Positions 14,810 through 22,611 are shown, counted from the stretch's first letter. The stretch is 27,005 nucleotides of DNA from CAKTOF01 sp964523945 (GCA_964523945.1 CAZGBU010000016.1:1-27005), one strand, 5' to 3'. The notes: generated by a model from the letters alone, not told the origin. Numbers and translations: made by a program.

Positions 14810-16792
14810 TTACAGCTTGGCCGCAGCGGCGAGCGCCATGCGCGAGCACGAGCGGATATTGCCCGGCGCAAAGCTGTCGCCGATGTTGATCACGCGGCGA
14901 GCGCTCCCGGTAAATGCGGCCGCCTCCTCTGTCAGGCCCTGCACGCCGCCGCAGGCGACAATGTCGTCGCATTCGATCGTCCGCCCGCCGGATGCGGCGC
15001 GGACCGTGACGCGCCCCGGCGCAAGCGAAACCGTCTCGGTCAGGGGAAGGACCGTGAGATTCTCACATGCCTTGCAGCGCCGGTGCAGCAGCGAATAGGC
15101 ATGCACGCACCAGGCCTCCGGCGCGAGCACCTGCTGGCGCGTCACAACCGTCACGTCGTGACCGCACTCAGCCAGGTAGAGCGCCGTCTCCGTACCCGTC
15201 TCCGACCCGCCGACGACAACGATGCGCCGCCCCAGTTCGGCCTCGTGGCCGTAGACGCCGATCGGCGTCCAGACGTTCGCCGTCTCCACGCCGGGCACGG
15301 GCGGCAGCAGCGGCCGGGCGCCGAGCGCGGTGATCACCGCGTCGAAGCCCTGTGCGGCGATTCCGGCGGGCGTCGCGGCCTCGCCGGTGCGCAGCGTGAT
15401 CCGCGGGTGCTTTTCCGCCTGCGCAATCAGATAGTCCTTATACTGCCGCACCGCCCACTTGAACTGCGGATAATCTGCATGGCGGAGCTGGCCGCCCAGC
15501 GTCTGCTCCCGCTCGAAGAGCGTGACGGCATGGCCGCGGTCGGCCGCGAGCAGCGCTGCGCGCAGACCCGCCGGCCCGCCGCCGACGACGGCGACGCGCT
15601 GCGGTGCCCCGGGCCTGGGCACCATGCGGGACGCGCGGTGGGCAATGCCGACATATGGGTTGACGGCGCACAGCGACAAAAACTGCCCCTTGACATGCGT
15701 GTGGCAGTGATTGCAGTGCAGGCACGGGGTGATGTCCGCCTCGCGGCCGTCGATGAGCTTGTCGAGATACTGCCCATCGGCGATCAGCGGACGCGCGAAC
15801 GCAATGGCGTCCGTCCTGCCCTCGGCGATCAGCCGCTCGTTCATGACCGGATCGTGGAAGCCGCCGTTCGGCGCGACGACGATCTTCGCGCCGGACCACT
15901 TGATGATCTCGGCGTACCGCGCCGACGGCGGAACGCTGACGCCGTCGTAGTTGTACGCCGTCGCATGGGAGGCATCCATATCCTCAATGCGGATCTGCAG
16001 CAGATCCGCCGTGCCCTCGCACAGCCCGGCAAAGCGGACGAGTTCCGCCTCGCTCATGCAGTCGCCGGAGATCTGCAGCTCGATCAGCATTTCGGGACCG
16101 ACCGCCTCGCGCACCGCGCGGGCGAGCGCGAGCGGGAAGCGCGCGCGGTTTTCAATCGGGCCGCCGTATTCATCCGTGCGCCGGTTGGCCGCTGCGGACA
16201 GAAATTTGCCGATCAGATTGTAGTTGTAGGCATAGTGCAGGCAGACGCCATCAAAGCCGACGCTCCTGTAATAGGTGCAGCGCTGCACGGCCTCGTCGAT
16301 GATCGCGCGCATCTCGGCTTCGGTCAGCGCATGCACCGGGCGCGGCGGCGGCCCGGCCGCGCCCTCGACGGCCTCGGCCAGATCGAGCATCATCGCATGC
16401 TTCCCGTCGTCGAGATGGTCGTACACGCCGGCATCCGGCGGAAACGATTTGAATTTAGACAGCTGCACCGCAATGCGCGCACCCTGAAAATGTACCGCCT
16501 CGATGAGCTGCGCAAGATAGTTGTCAACGCTCGGGTCGGACGCATCCCAGCACGGGCCGCGGCTGACGTCCTCGAGCGGGATCTGGCGCGTGTTGTCAAA
16601 CCGGTCGGGAATGGTCACAAGCGACGCGCCGGCGCGCGCAATGCCCTCGACAAACGACACGATCGGCTCTGCCGGCCAGATCTCCGGCCCCTGCAGGAAG
16701 TGCGGCAGACAGCAGGTCGCAAACAGGCGGTTGCGCAGCATCAGCCGGCCGACCCGGATCGGCGAGAGCAGGTGGGAAAAACGGTGTTCCAT
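14810..16792 (-). CDS. Old-yellow-enzyme-type FMN/[4Fe-4S]/FAD oxidoreductase (2,4-dienoyl-CoA reductase/enoate reductase family)
   Basis: 660 residues from ATG 16792; the ATG three codons upstream overlaps the AAAGGA ribosome binding site and is less likely. Seen: N-terminal FMN TIM barrel (about 1-350; NRRTDEYGGPIENRARFP), [4Fe-4S] Cys 357, 360, 363 and 375 (CLHCNHCHTHV...LCAVNP), FAD motif VVGGGPAG (403-409) and second dinucleotide motif VVGGSETGTE. This is the FadH/BaiCD/enoate reductase layout at the usual length. In the segment LHYAYNYNLIGKFLSA the usual His-x-Gly-Tyr catalytic region is altered: the FadH-type Tyr aligns with Asn, and a Tyr sits one residue earlier. Likely reduces an activated C=C bond; substrate unknown. 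It has its own promoter with an operator-like palindrome, and the CoA-transferase and flavoprotein genes follow downstream. Confidence 0.92.
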   Translation of the reverse strand: MEHRFSHLLSPIRVGRLMLRNRLFATCCLPHFLQGPEIWPAEPIVSFVEGIARAGASLVTIPDRFDNTRQIPLEDVSRGPCWDASDPSVDNYLAQLIEAVHFQGARIAVQLSKFKSFPPDAGVYDHLDDGKHAMMLDLAEAVEGAAGPPPRPVHALTEAEMRAIIDEAVQRCTYYRSVGFDGVCLHYAYNYNLIGKFLSAAANRRTDEYGGPIENRARFPLALARAVREAVGPEMLIELQISGDCMSEAELVRFAGLCEGTADLLQIRIEDMDASHATAYNYDGVSVPPSARYAEIIKWSGAKIVVAPNGGFHDPVMNERLIAEGRTDAIAFARPLIADGQYLDKLIDGREADITPCLHCNHCHTHVKGQFLSLCAVNPYVGIAHRASRMVPRPGAPQRVAVVGGGPAGLRAALLAADRGHAVTLFEREQTLGGQLRHADYPQFKWAVRQYKDYLIAQAEKHPRITLRTGEAATPAGIAAQGFDAVITALGARPLLPPVPGVETANVWTPIGVYGHEAELGRRIVVVGGSETGTETALYLAECGHDVTVVTRQQVLAPEAWCVHAYSLLHRRCKACENLTVLPLTETVSLAPGRVTVRAASGGRTIECDDIVACGGVQGLTEEAAAFTGSARRVINIGDSFAPGNIRSCSRMALAAAAKL

Positions 16793-16850
16793 GGCACGCA
16801 TCCTTTCATGCGCCGCGCGGGCGCGGAGATTCGGGCCAATTTCTTAGCCC

Positions 16851-16863
16851 GGCAACTGTTGCC
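16851..16863 (-). promoter_or_regulatory. Operator-like palindrome at the start of the reductase transcript
   Basis: GGCAAC-T-GTTGCC is a perfect inverted repeat that begins right next to the -10 box (16864-16869) and covers the predicted transcription start. A repressor bound here would block initiation. No regulator gene is in the window. Confidence 0.5.
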
Positions 16864-16892
16864 AGTATAACAGTTTTTCCGGCGCTGCGCAA
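16864..16892 (-). promoter_or_regulatory. Promoter for the enoate-reductase-like gene
   Basis: Minus strand TTGCGC (16892-16887), 17-bp spacer, TATACT (16869-16864). Located after the terminator of the amino-acid transporter, so the reductase gene is transcribed separately. Confidence 0.65.
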
Positions 16893-16903
16893 TGCCCCGC
16901 TGC

Positions 16904-16932
16904 AAAAAAATACCGGGGCGGGACGCCCCGGT
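16904..16932 (-). terminator. Terminator after the amino-acid transporter operon
   Basis: Minus strand ACCGGGGCG (16932-16924) and CGCCCCGGT (16920-16912), loop TCC, followed by a T-rich tail ATTTTTTT (16911-16904). A classic intrinsic terminator ten bases after the ATPase stop. Confidence 0.9.
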
Positions 16933-16941
16933 AAGGCCGGA

Positions 16942-17721
16942 TCAGTTCAGTTTGCCCAGGAATTCCAGCAGGCGCGGGTGGTCGGACCGGTCGAAGACCG
17001 CCTCCGGCGTGCCCTGCGCGGCGATGACGCCGCCGGACATGAACAGCACGCGGTCGCTGACCTGGCGGGCAAAGGCCATCTCGTGCGTGACGATCACCAT
17101 CGTCATGCGCCGCTCGGCCAAGCGCTGGATAACGCGCAGCACCTCAGCGGTCAGCTCCGGATCGAGCGCGCTGGTCGGCTCGTCGAAGCAGAGAATATCC
17201 GGCGCGAGCGCGAGCGCGCGCGCAATCGCCACGCGCTGCTGCTGCCCGCCGGAGAGCTGGTGCGGATAGCTGCCCTCTTTCTCCGACAGGCCGACCTGTG
17301 CAAGCAGATCGTGCGCCGTCTCGTCGATCCCGCGCAGGATCTCGGCGCGCCGCGCGCGCCAGTCCGGCTGCTCGCGCGCCAGCAGCCGCGCCGCCAGCGT
17401 CACATTTTCCAGCGCCGTATACTGCGGGAACAGGTTGAAGTTCTGAAAGACCAGCCCGAAATGCCGCCTGGCCCGGCGGATTTCAGCCTCGCGGCGGTCG
17501 CCGGCGTTCGCCGCGTCGAAGATCACGCTGCCGCCCACGAGGATCTGCCCGCTGTCGGGCCGCTCGAGAAAATTCAGGCAGCGCAGCAGCGTCGTCTTGC
17601 CGGAGCCGGACGAGCCGATGATCGTCAGCACCTCGCCTTTTTCCATCGAAAAGCTGATGTCGCTGAGCACTCTGGCGTCGTCGAAGCACTTTTCGAGATG
17701 GCGCACTTCCAAAACCGGCAT
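16942..17721 (-). CDS. Polar amino-acid ABC transporter ATP-binding protein
   Basis: 259 residues. Seen: Walker A GSSGSGKTT (about 36-44), Q-loop VFQNFNLFPQYTALENV, signature LSGGQQQR, Walker B ILCFDEPTSALDPEL and H-loop THEMAFARQVSDRV, all diagnostic of the GlnQ/HisP class of polar amino-acid importers. It carries a short insertion (EQPDWRARRAEILRGIDE) ahead of the signature. ATG 17721 follows GGAGGGC. It lies 12 bp after the permease gene and is the last gene before the terminator. Confidence 0.95.
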   Translation of the reverse strand: MPVLEVRHLEKCFDDARVLSDISFSMEKGEVLTIIGSSGSGKTTLLRCLNFLERPDSGQILVGGSVIFDAANAGDRREAEIRRARRHFGLVFQNFNLFPQYTALENVTLAARLLAREQPDWRARRAEILRGIDETAHDLLAQVGLSEKEGSYPHQLSGGQQQRVAIARALALAPDILCFDEPTSALDPELTAEVLRVIQRLAERRMTMVIVTHEMAFARQVSDRVLFMSGGVIAAQGTPEAVFDRSDHPRLLEFLGKLN

Positions 17722-17733
17722 CGGTTCGCCCTC

Positions 17734-18372
17734 CTATCGGAAATAATTGAGCCGGCGCTCGAACCAGCCGAACAGCAGCGTCAGCAGTCCGTTGAATACC
17801 AGATAGAACGCGCCGGTATAGAACAGCGGCCAGATCAGGCCTTTTTTAATGAATGACTCGCCCATCCAGATGATCTCGTAGACGGCGATGACGCGCACAA
17901 GCGCCGTGTCCTTGACCAGCGTGATGCACTCGTTCGACATCGGCGGCAGGATGCGCTTGATCATCTGCAGCAGCGTCACACGGAAGAAGATCTGCCTTCG
18001 GGTCATGCCGAGCACCTGCCCAGCCTCCCGCTGGCCGACCGGAATGCTGAGGATGCCGCCGCGGTAGATTTCGGAGAAATAGCACGCGTAGTTGATGACG
18101 AACGCGACGAGCGCCGCCGTGAAGCGCGGCAGCAGCGGCAGATCGAACATCAGCCCGGGCCCGTAATAGATAATCAGCACCTGCAGCAGCAGCGGCGAGC
18201 CGCGGATGATCCAGACGAAGACCTTTGTCACCGCCGCAAGCGGCCGGAACCGGCTCATTGCGCCAAAGCACACCACAAGCCCCAGCGGCAGCGCGAACAC
18301 AAGCGTCAGCACAAACAGCTTGGCCGTGGTATAAAACCCCTCGAGCAGGGTGAGCGTCACGGTTTGAAACAC
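17734..18372 (-). CDS. Polar amino-acid ABC transporter permease
   Basis: 212 residues from a GTG start at 18372, with AAAGGAGGCG upstream. HisM/GlnP-type BPD_transp_1 permease: about five hydrophobic segments, the conserved RGSPLLLQVLIIYYG, NYACYFSEIYRGGI and EAA loop EAGQVLGMTRRQIFFRVTLLQ. As one permease gene accompanies one ATPase, the channel is probably a homodimer. Placed between the binding protein and ATPase genes of the same operon. Confidence 0.95.
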   Translation of the reverse strand: MFQTVTLTLLEGFYTTAKLFVLTLVFALPLGLVVCFGAMSRFRPLAAVTKVFVWIIRGSPLLLQVLIIYYGPGLMFDLPLLPRFTAALVAFVINYACYFSEIYRGGILSIPVGQREAGQVLGMTRRQIFFRVTLLQMIKRILPPMSNECITLVKDTALVRVIAVYEIIWMGESFIKKGLIWPLFYTGAFYLVFNGLLTLLFGWFERRLNYFR

Positions 18373-18403
18373 GCCCGCGCCTCCTTTCCCGCACAGCCGG
18401 ACG

Positions 18404-18431
18404 GGGGCAGAGGGCGGCAGCCCCCTGCCCC
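18404..18431 (-). promoter_or_regulatory. Strong intercistronic hairpin between binding-protein and permease genes
   Basis: GGGGCAGAGGGC (18404-18415) and GCCCCCTGCCCC (18420-18431) pair over 12 bp with one mismatch on this strand (a G-U pair in the minus-strand RNA), loop of four. No T-run follows. Such hairpins often protect the 3' end of a binding-protein mRNA or cause partial termination, giving more binding protein than channel. That function is inferred. Confidence 0.55.
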
Positions 18432-18447
18432 TTGCGGCGCAGCGGTG

Positions 18448-19239
18448 TTATTTCTCAATGACCGCGGCCTGCACGCCGTAGCGCTCGGCCGTCTCCATCA
18501 CGGTGCCGTCGTCATAGGCGTCCTGCCAGAACGCATTGAATTCATCGACCAGGTCGGAGCCCTGCCGGAACCCGACGCCGTATTCCTCACTGTTGAGCCC
18601 GACGGTATAGGTCAGATCCGGGTAGTCGGTTCCCTCGCCGACCATGGCCGCAGCCATCAGGCTGTCGATCACGCACGCATCCACCGAGCCGGACGCGACC
18701 TCCATCAGCGCGCGCGCCTGCGTGTCGACCGCGGTGTATTCGATCTCCAGCGCGTCGAGCTGCGCAGCGCCGGCCGAGCCGTTTTCCACCGCAAACGCCA
18801 GATCCGCAATGCTGTCGGTCGTCTGATACTGCTCGGCGACGTCGGCCCCGACCACGACGACCTGCGCATTGTTGCAGTACGGCTCGGAGACGCTCATCAG
18901 GCTCGTCACCTCTTCGGTGATGGTCATGCCGTTCCAGACGACGTCAATTGCCTGCGTCTCCAGCTCGGTGGCCTTCATGTCCCAGTTAATCTCCACAAAC
19001 TCCACGTCCACGCCGAGATGCTCGGCAAACGCCTTGGCCATGTCGGCGTCGAAGCCGATCCAGTCGCCGTTTGCATCGCGGTAGTCCATCGGGGCAAAGT
19101 CGGTGATGCCGACAATCAGGGTGCCTTTGTCCTGGACATACGCCATGTCGCTCTCGGCCTCGTCGTCCGCGCAGGCGGCCAGCGGCAGGCACATCGCGAG
19201 CGCCAGCAGCAGCGCCGCCCATTTTTCCAGTCGTTTCAT
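18448..19239 (-). CDS. Polar amino-acid ABC transporter substrate-binding lipoprotein (family 3)
   Basis: 263 residues from ATG 19239, preceded by GGGAGGAG. Signal peptide with lipobox LAAC, lipidated Cys 23. Then the family 3 solute-binding fold: GTLIVGITDFAPMDYRDANGDWIGFDADMAKAFAEHLG-type start (from about residue 38), IDVVWNGMTITEEV, VENGSAGAAQLDAL and C-terminal FWQDAYDDGTVMETAERYG. The family binds glutamine, histidine, cystine, arginine and similar amino acids; which one is not clear. First gene of a three-gene importer operon with its own promoter. Confidence 0.95.
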   Translation of the reverse strand: MKRLEKWAALLLALAMCLPLAACADDEAESDMAYVQDKGTLIVGITDFAPMDYRDANGDWIGFDADMAKAFAEHLGVDVEFVEINWDMKATELETQAIDVVWNGMTITEEVTSLMSVSEPYCNNAQVVVVGADVAEQYQTTDSIADLAFAVENGSAGAAQLDALEIEYTAVDTQARALMEVASGSVDACVIDSLMAAAMVGEGTDYPDLTYTVGLNSEEYGVGFRQGSDLVDEFNAFWQDAYDDGTVMETAERYGVQAAVIEK

Positions 19240-19259
19240 GTTTTCTCCTCCCAGTTTCA

Positions 19260-19275
19260 GCCGGCGCGCGCCGGC
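19260..19275. repeat. 16-bp perfect palindrome in the leader of the amino-acid transporter operon
   Basis: GCCGGCGCGCGCCGGC reads the same on both strands and lies between the promoter and the ribosome binding site. It could be an operator or a 5' mRNA hairpin; its GC-only make-up in a GC-rich genome makes chance possible. Confidence 0.5.
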
Positions 19276-19291
19276 GCAATCACACGGTGAT

Positions 19292-19320
19292 ATGATAATA
19301 CGGTAGTACGCTAAAGTCAA
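19292..19320 (-). promoter_or_regulatory. Promoter for the amino-acid transporter operon
   Basis: Minus strand TTGACT (19320-19315), 17-bp spacer, TATCAT (19297-19292). Predicted start about 19285, giving a leader of about 46 nt. Confidence 0.7.
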
Positions 19321-19375
19321 CAGAAACTTTTCCGCCGCACGCTGGCCGTTTGCGCGATCGCCCGCCGGGCCGCAG

Positions 19376-19392
19376 AAAAGCCCCGCGCGGGG
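19376..19392 (-). terminator. Probable remnant of the terminator after the degV-like gene, broken by the gap
   Basis: On the minus strand the sequence leaving the gap reads CCCCGCGCGGGG then CTTTTCT, a GC stem followed by T residues, as at the 3' side of an intrinsic terminator. The gap begins at the stem. The rest of the structure is missing. Confidence 0.5.
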
Positions 19393-19492
19393 NNNNNNNN
19401 NNNNNNNNNNNNNNNNNNNNNNNNNNNNNNNNNNNNNNNNNNNNNNNNNNNNNNNNNNNNNNNNNNNNNNNNNNNNNNNNNNNNNNNNNNNN
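19393..19492. other. Assembly gap (100 N)
   Basis: Exactly 100 N, so the true length is unknown. It lies between the degV-like gene and the amino-acid transporter promoter, right at a GC palindrome. No gene appears to be cut. Confidence 0.98.
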
Positions 19493-19522
19493 AGGTCCGG
19501 TTTTCGTTCCGCCGGGCAGCGT

Positions 19523-20443
19523 TCAGGCCGTGGCCGGGTGCGGCGCGGCGGCGGGATCGTGCAGCGTGCGCGCGGCGCCGCGGTAGAACAGCGCCACCGT
19601 ACCCGGCCCGACATGCGCGCCGGTGCACAGGTCATAATACGCCGTCAGGATCCCGCCGACGTGCACGCGCCGTTCAATCTGCTCGGCGAGATAGGCTGCG
19701 CCGGCTTCGTTATCGCAGTGCGCGATGCCGACGGTCTGCTCCGCCGGATCGACGATCTGTCCGGCCAGCCGCTCGGCCAGGGCAGTCAGGGCCTTTTTCT
19801 CGCCGCGCTCCTTCCCGAGCAGGACAATCGTCCCCTCCCGGCTGGCCGCAAGCAGCGGCTTGATGTTCAGCAGCGAACCGGCCAGCGCGACGAGCGGCGA
19901 AATGCGGCCGCCGCGGCGCAGATACTTCAGGTCGGCGACGGTAAACTCGTTGATCATCTCCAGCCGCGTCTCGCGCAGCCATGCGGCGAGCGCCGCGAGC
20001 GGCTTCCCCTGGTCGCGCATGCGCGCGGCCTGGCAGACCGAAAGTCCCTCGCCCAGTGAGGCCGACAGGGAATCGACCACCTCGCAGCGCCGGCCGGGAT
20101 AGCGCGCAAGCAGCTCGCGCGCGGCGAGTTCAGCGGCATGACAGGTGCCGCTCAGCCCCGACGAAATGCCGATGAACAGCACGTCGCGCCCGGCGGCGAG
20201 CACCGGCTCGAACGCATCGAGAAACGTCTGAACGTTGACCATCGTTGTGCGCACGTCCGCGCCGGCGCGCATGGCGGCGTAAAACGCGCGGCTGGCCACC
20301 GCGTGATCGCGCCCCTTCTCGTAGCAGAGGAACTCTCTGCCGCCGAGCGTGGAGCGGTAGGAGATCTGCTCGACGCCATAGCGTGCGAGCAGGCCGTCGG
20401 TCAGATTCGACGCAGAGTCGGTGATAATTTCATACTGGCGCAT
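19523..20443 (-). CDS. DegV family protein (fatty-acid-binding, FakB-like)
   Basis: 306 residues, slightly longer than the usual 280-290. Seen: N-terminal YEIITDSASNLTDGLL, GISSGLSGTCHAAE (fatty-acid carboxylate contact region in the family), EVVDSLSASLGEGLSV, VADLKYLRRGGRIS and NIKPLL, all DegV motifs. In Gram-positive bacteria such proteins present fatty acids to the kinase FakA for phospholipid synthesis; direct assignment to FakB is inference. ATG 20443 follows TTGGAGG. Upstream 20444-20520 is very AT-rich and has two TATAAT-like boxes on the minus strand, but no convincing -35. Confidence 0.93.
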   Translation of the reverse strand: MRQYEIITDSASNLTDGLLARYGVEQISYRSTLGGREFLCYEKGRDHAVASRAFYAAMRAGADVRTTMVNVQTFLDAFEPVLAAGRDVLFIGISSGLSGTCHAAELAARELLARYPGRRCEVVDSLSASLGEGLSVCQAARMRDQGKPLAALAAWLRETRLEMINEFTVADLKYLRRGGRISPLVALAGSLLNIKPLLAASREGTIVLLGKERGEKKALTALAERLAGQIVDPAEQTVGIAHCDNEAGAAYLAEQIERRVHVGGILTAYYDLCTGAHVGPGTVALFYRGAARTLHDPAAAPHPATA

Positions 20444-20579
20444 ATTGCTGCCTCCAATTGTCCGAGTTTTATAATCCGATTTTTAAAATTATATTATCAG
20501 ATCTGTCCCATTATACCAACCTCAAAATTTCGCCAGCGCCTGAGAAAGTTCTGTTTGGCGCAGGCAAATGGATTTCTTC

Positions 20580-20608
20580 TTTACAGGCTCGGGCATATCT
20601 TATATAAT
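20580..20608 (+). promoter_or_regulatory. Promoter for the UroD-like gene pair
   Basis: TTTACA (20580-20585), 17-bp spacer, TATAAT (20603-20608, perfect). Expected start about 20615, leader about 36 nt with GGAGGTG before the ATG at 20651. Confidence 0.75.
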
Positions 20609-20650
20609 TTGAATGGTTTCATGCATGAACTGCCACTGTGGAGGTGCAAT

Positions 20651-21580
20651 ATGACGAAAAAAGAGGCGTTGCTTGCGTTTTTGCGCCGGGCGCCTGGTGC
20701 GCAGGCGCCGGAGGAATTCCCGTTTCTGTCCATTGAACCGTGGCCGGCCGGCGTGCGCCGCATCGGCGACAGCATGGGGCTGATGATGTGCGGCTTGTGC
20801 GAGACGATCGCCGCCCCGGTCTGTGAGCGGCCGATGAGCGGTGCGGGCTATGACATCTTCGGCGTCCACTGGTCGGCCACTGCAACGGTCAGCCACTATA
20901 CGCCGGGGCAAAAACCGGTCTACGACGACATCACGCGCTGGCGCGAGCAGGTCCGCATCCCCAATGCCGACCGCCTCGACTGGGACAGCTTCCGCCGCGA
21001 AGCCGATCAGCTCAGCGGCGACAAGCTCGTCTGCGTCACGCTCTTCAGCGGGCTGTTTGAGCGCGCGACGGTGCTGACCAGCATGCAGGAGTGCCTGATG
21101 GACGCCATCTCCGAGCCGGAATCGTTCGCCGCAATGCTCGGCGCGGTGGCAGACTATAAGATCGCGCTGATCGACCGGATGTGCGAATATGCGCCGATCG
21201 ACCTGATCACCTACCACGACGACTGGGGCACGGCGAGCAGCACGTTTCTGAGCCCGCAGCTCTGGCGCGAGACGGTGCGGCCGCACACGCAGCGCATCTA
21301 CGACGCAGTCCACCGCCACGGCATCTACCTGTGCCAGCACAGCTGCGGCTGCGTCTCACCGCTGCTCGGCGACATGATCGAGATGGGTGCGGATGCGTGG
21401 GATGGGCAGCGCGCCTGCAACGACTGGCCTGCGCTCGCCCGGGAATACGGCGGCCAGATCTTCCTGATGGCCAACGACATCACCTTTGTCGGCGCGCCGC
21501 CGGCCGGCGCCGACGCGCTGCCGCCGCTCACGGACCGCTATCCCGCCTATTCGGAGAAGCCGGAATTCCTCTACACCTGA
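20651..21580 (+). CDS. UroD-fold methyltransferase-like protein 1
   Basis: 309 residues from ATG 20651 (GGAGGTG five bases upstream); a much longer in-frame reading from 20138 would run across the promoter and into antisense degV. Seen: ITYHDDWGTASSTFLSPQLWRE (about 187-206), typical of the uroporphyrinogen-decarboxylase-fold proteins used as corrinoid methyltransferases, and LCQHSCGCVSPLLGDMIEMGADAWDG with H230-x-C232. The third Cys of the H-x-C...C zinc site known from methylcobamide:CoM methyltransferases is not apparent, and the C-terminus is short. True haem-pathway UroD is unlikely given the absence of its N-terminal RQAGRY-type motif. Probable methyl transfer or demethylation; substrate unknown. 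Forms an operon with the next gene 29 bp away. Confidence 0.85.
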   Translation: MTKKEALLAFLRRAPGAQAPEEFPFLSIEPWPAGVRRIGDSMGLMMCGLCETIAAPVCERPMSGAGYDIFGVHWSATATVSHYTPGQKPVYDDITRWREQVRIPNADRLDWDSFRREADQLSGDKLVCVTLFSGLFERATVLTSMQECLMDAISEPESFAAMLGAVADYKIALIDRMCEYAPIDLITYHDDWGTASSTFLSPQLWRETVRPHTQRIYDAVHRHGIYLCQHSCGCVSPLLGDMIEMGADAWDGQRACNDWPALAREYGGQIFLMANDITFVGAPPAGADALPPLTDRYPAYSEKPEFLYT

Positions 21581-21609
21581 CTGCCGTTCACGAAAGGAGA
21601 ACACCCTGC

Positions 21610-22611
21610 ATGGATATGAAAAGTTGGCAGCGCGCGGTCATCGCCGCCAAAGCCAAAGCCGCAATGCCCGTTTTGACGTTTCCGTCGGTGCAGCTGATGG
21701 GCATCACCGTGCGCGAACTGATCGCCGACAGCGAGACACAGTCGCAGGGCATGGCGCTGATCGCCGCGCGCTGCCCGACGCTCGCTTCGCTCGCGATGAT
21801 GGATCTGTCCGTCGAGGCCGAGGCATTTGGCAGCGAGATCCGTGTCACCGACAACGAAGTGCCGACCGTGATCGGCCATATCGTCGACGAGCCGGCGGAT
21901 GCCGACGCGCTCGCCGTGCCGTCCGTCGGCGCCGGGCGCACCGGGATCTATCTCGACGCGCTCGCCAGGGCCAAAACGCGCATCACCGACCGGCCGGTGC
22001 TCGCCGGTGTCATCGGGCCGTTCTCGCTCGCAGCGCGGCTGATGGGCGTGTCCGAAACGATGATGAACTGCTATGAAGAGCCGGAGATGGTGGAAACCGT
22101 CATGGAAAAGGCGACGGCGTTCGCCATCGCCTACGCCAAAGCCTACCGCGACATCGGCGCAGACGGGATGGTCATGGCCGAGCCGGCCTCCGGCCTGCTC
22201 TCGCCGGCGCTGATGGAGACGTTTTCAACGCCGTACGTCAAGCGCGTGGTGGATGCGGTGCAGACCGACTCGTTCGCCGTGATCTTTCACAACTGCGGCG
22301 GCTCGGTCGTACAGGCAGCGGAGCAGATCGCGTCGATCGGCGCGCTGGGCTACCACTTCGGCAACTCGATCGAGCTGAAGGACATGCTCACCCAGATGCC
22401 GCCCGACGTGCTGGTGATGGGCAACGTCGACCCGTCGAGCGTGTTGTTCTCCGGCACGCCCGAGCGCGTGCGCGCGGCCACGCGCGCCGTGCTGGAAGCC
22501 TGCGCCGGCCATCCAAACTTTGTCCCCTCGTCCGGCTGCGACATTCCGCCGACGACGCCGTGGGAAAACATTGACGCATTTTTCGAGACAGTCACCGAAT
22601 ATTACGCATAA
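21610..22611 (+). CDS. UroD-fold methyltransferase-like protein 2 (MtaA/MtbA-like)
   Basis: 333 residues from ATG 21610, with AAAGGAG about ten bases upstream. Seen: VLTFPSVQLMGITVRELIADSE at the N-terminus (typical of MtaA/MtbA-like UroD proteins), VIGPFSLAARLMG, MAEPASGLLSP, H227-x-C229 (FHNCGG), and C310 in SSGCDIPPTTPWENI. The H-x-C...C set matches the zinc site that binds the thiol acceptor in methylcobamide:coenzyme M methyltransferases. In non-methanogens such proteins usually transfer methyl groups from corrinoid proteins to another acceptor. No corrinoid protein or reactivator gene is nearby. Its motif set is complete, unlike that of the preceding paralogue. Confidence 0.88.
   Translation: MDMKSWQRAVIAAKAKAAMPVLTFPSVQLMGITVRELIADSETQSQGMALIAARCPTLASLAMMDLSVEAEAFGSEIRVTDNEVPTVIGHIVDEPADADALAVPSVGAGRTGIYLDALARAKTRITDRPVLAGVIGPFSLAARLMGVSETMMNCYEEPEMVETVMEKATAFAIAYAKAYRDIGADGMVMAEPASGLLSPALMETFSTPYVKRVVDAVQTDSFAVIFHNCGGSVVQAAEQIASIGALGYHFGNSIELKDMLTQMPPDVLVMGNVDPSSVLFSGTPERVRAATRAVLEACAGHPNFVPSSGCDIPPTTPWENIDAFFETVTEYYA

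Noticed and set aside
14441..16870. Very long open frame on the plus strand opposite the reductase gene (809 codons)
   Set aside because: Antisense shadow from GC-rich codon usage. The minus-strand protein has intact FMN, Fe-S and FAD motifs, a ribosome binding site and a promoter; the plus frame has no recognisable domain.
20651..21580. Haem-pathway uroporphyrinogen decarboxylase (hemE)
   Set aside because: Lacks the N-terminal RQAGRY-type substrate motif and has no haem-gene neighbours; the YHDDWG and H-x-C features fit methyltransferase-like UroD proteins.
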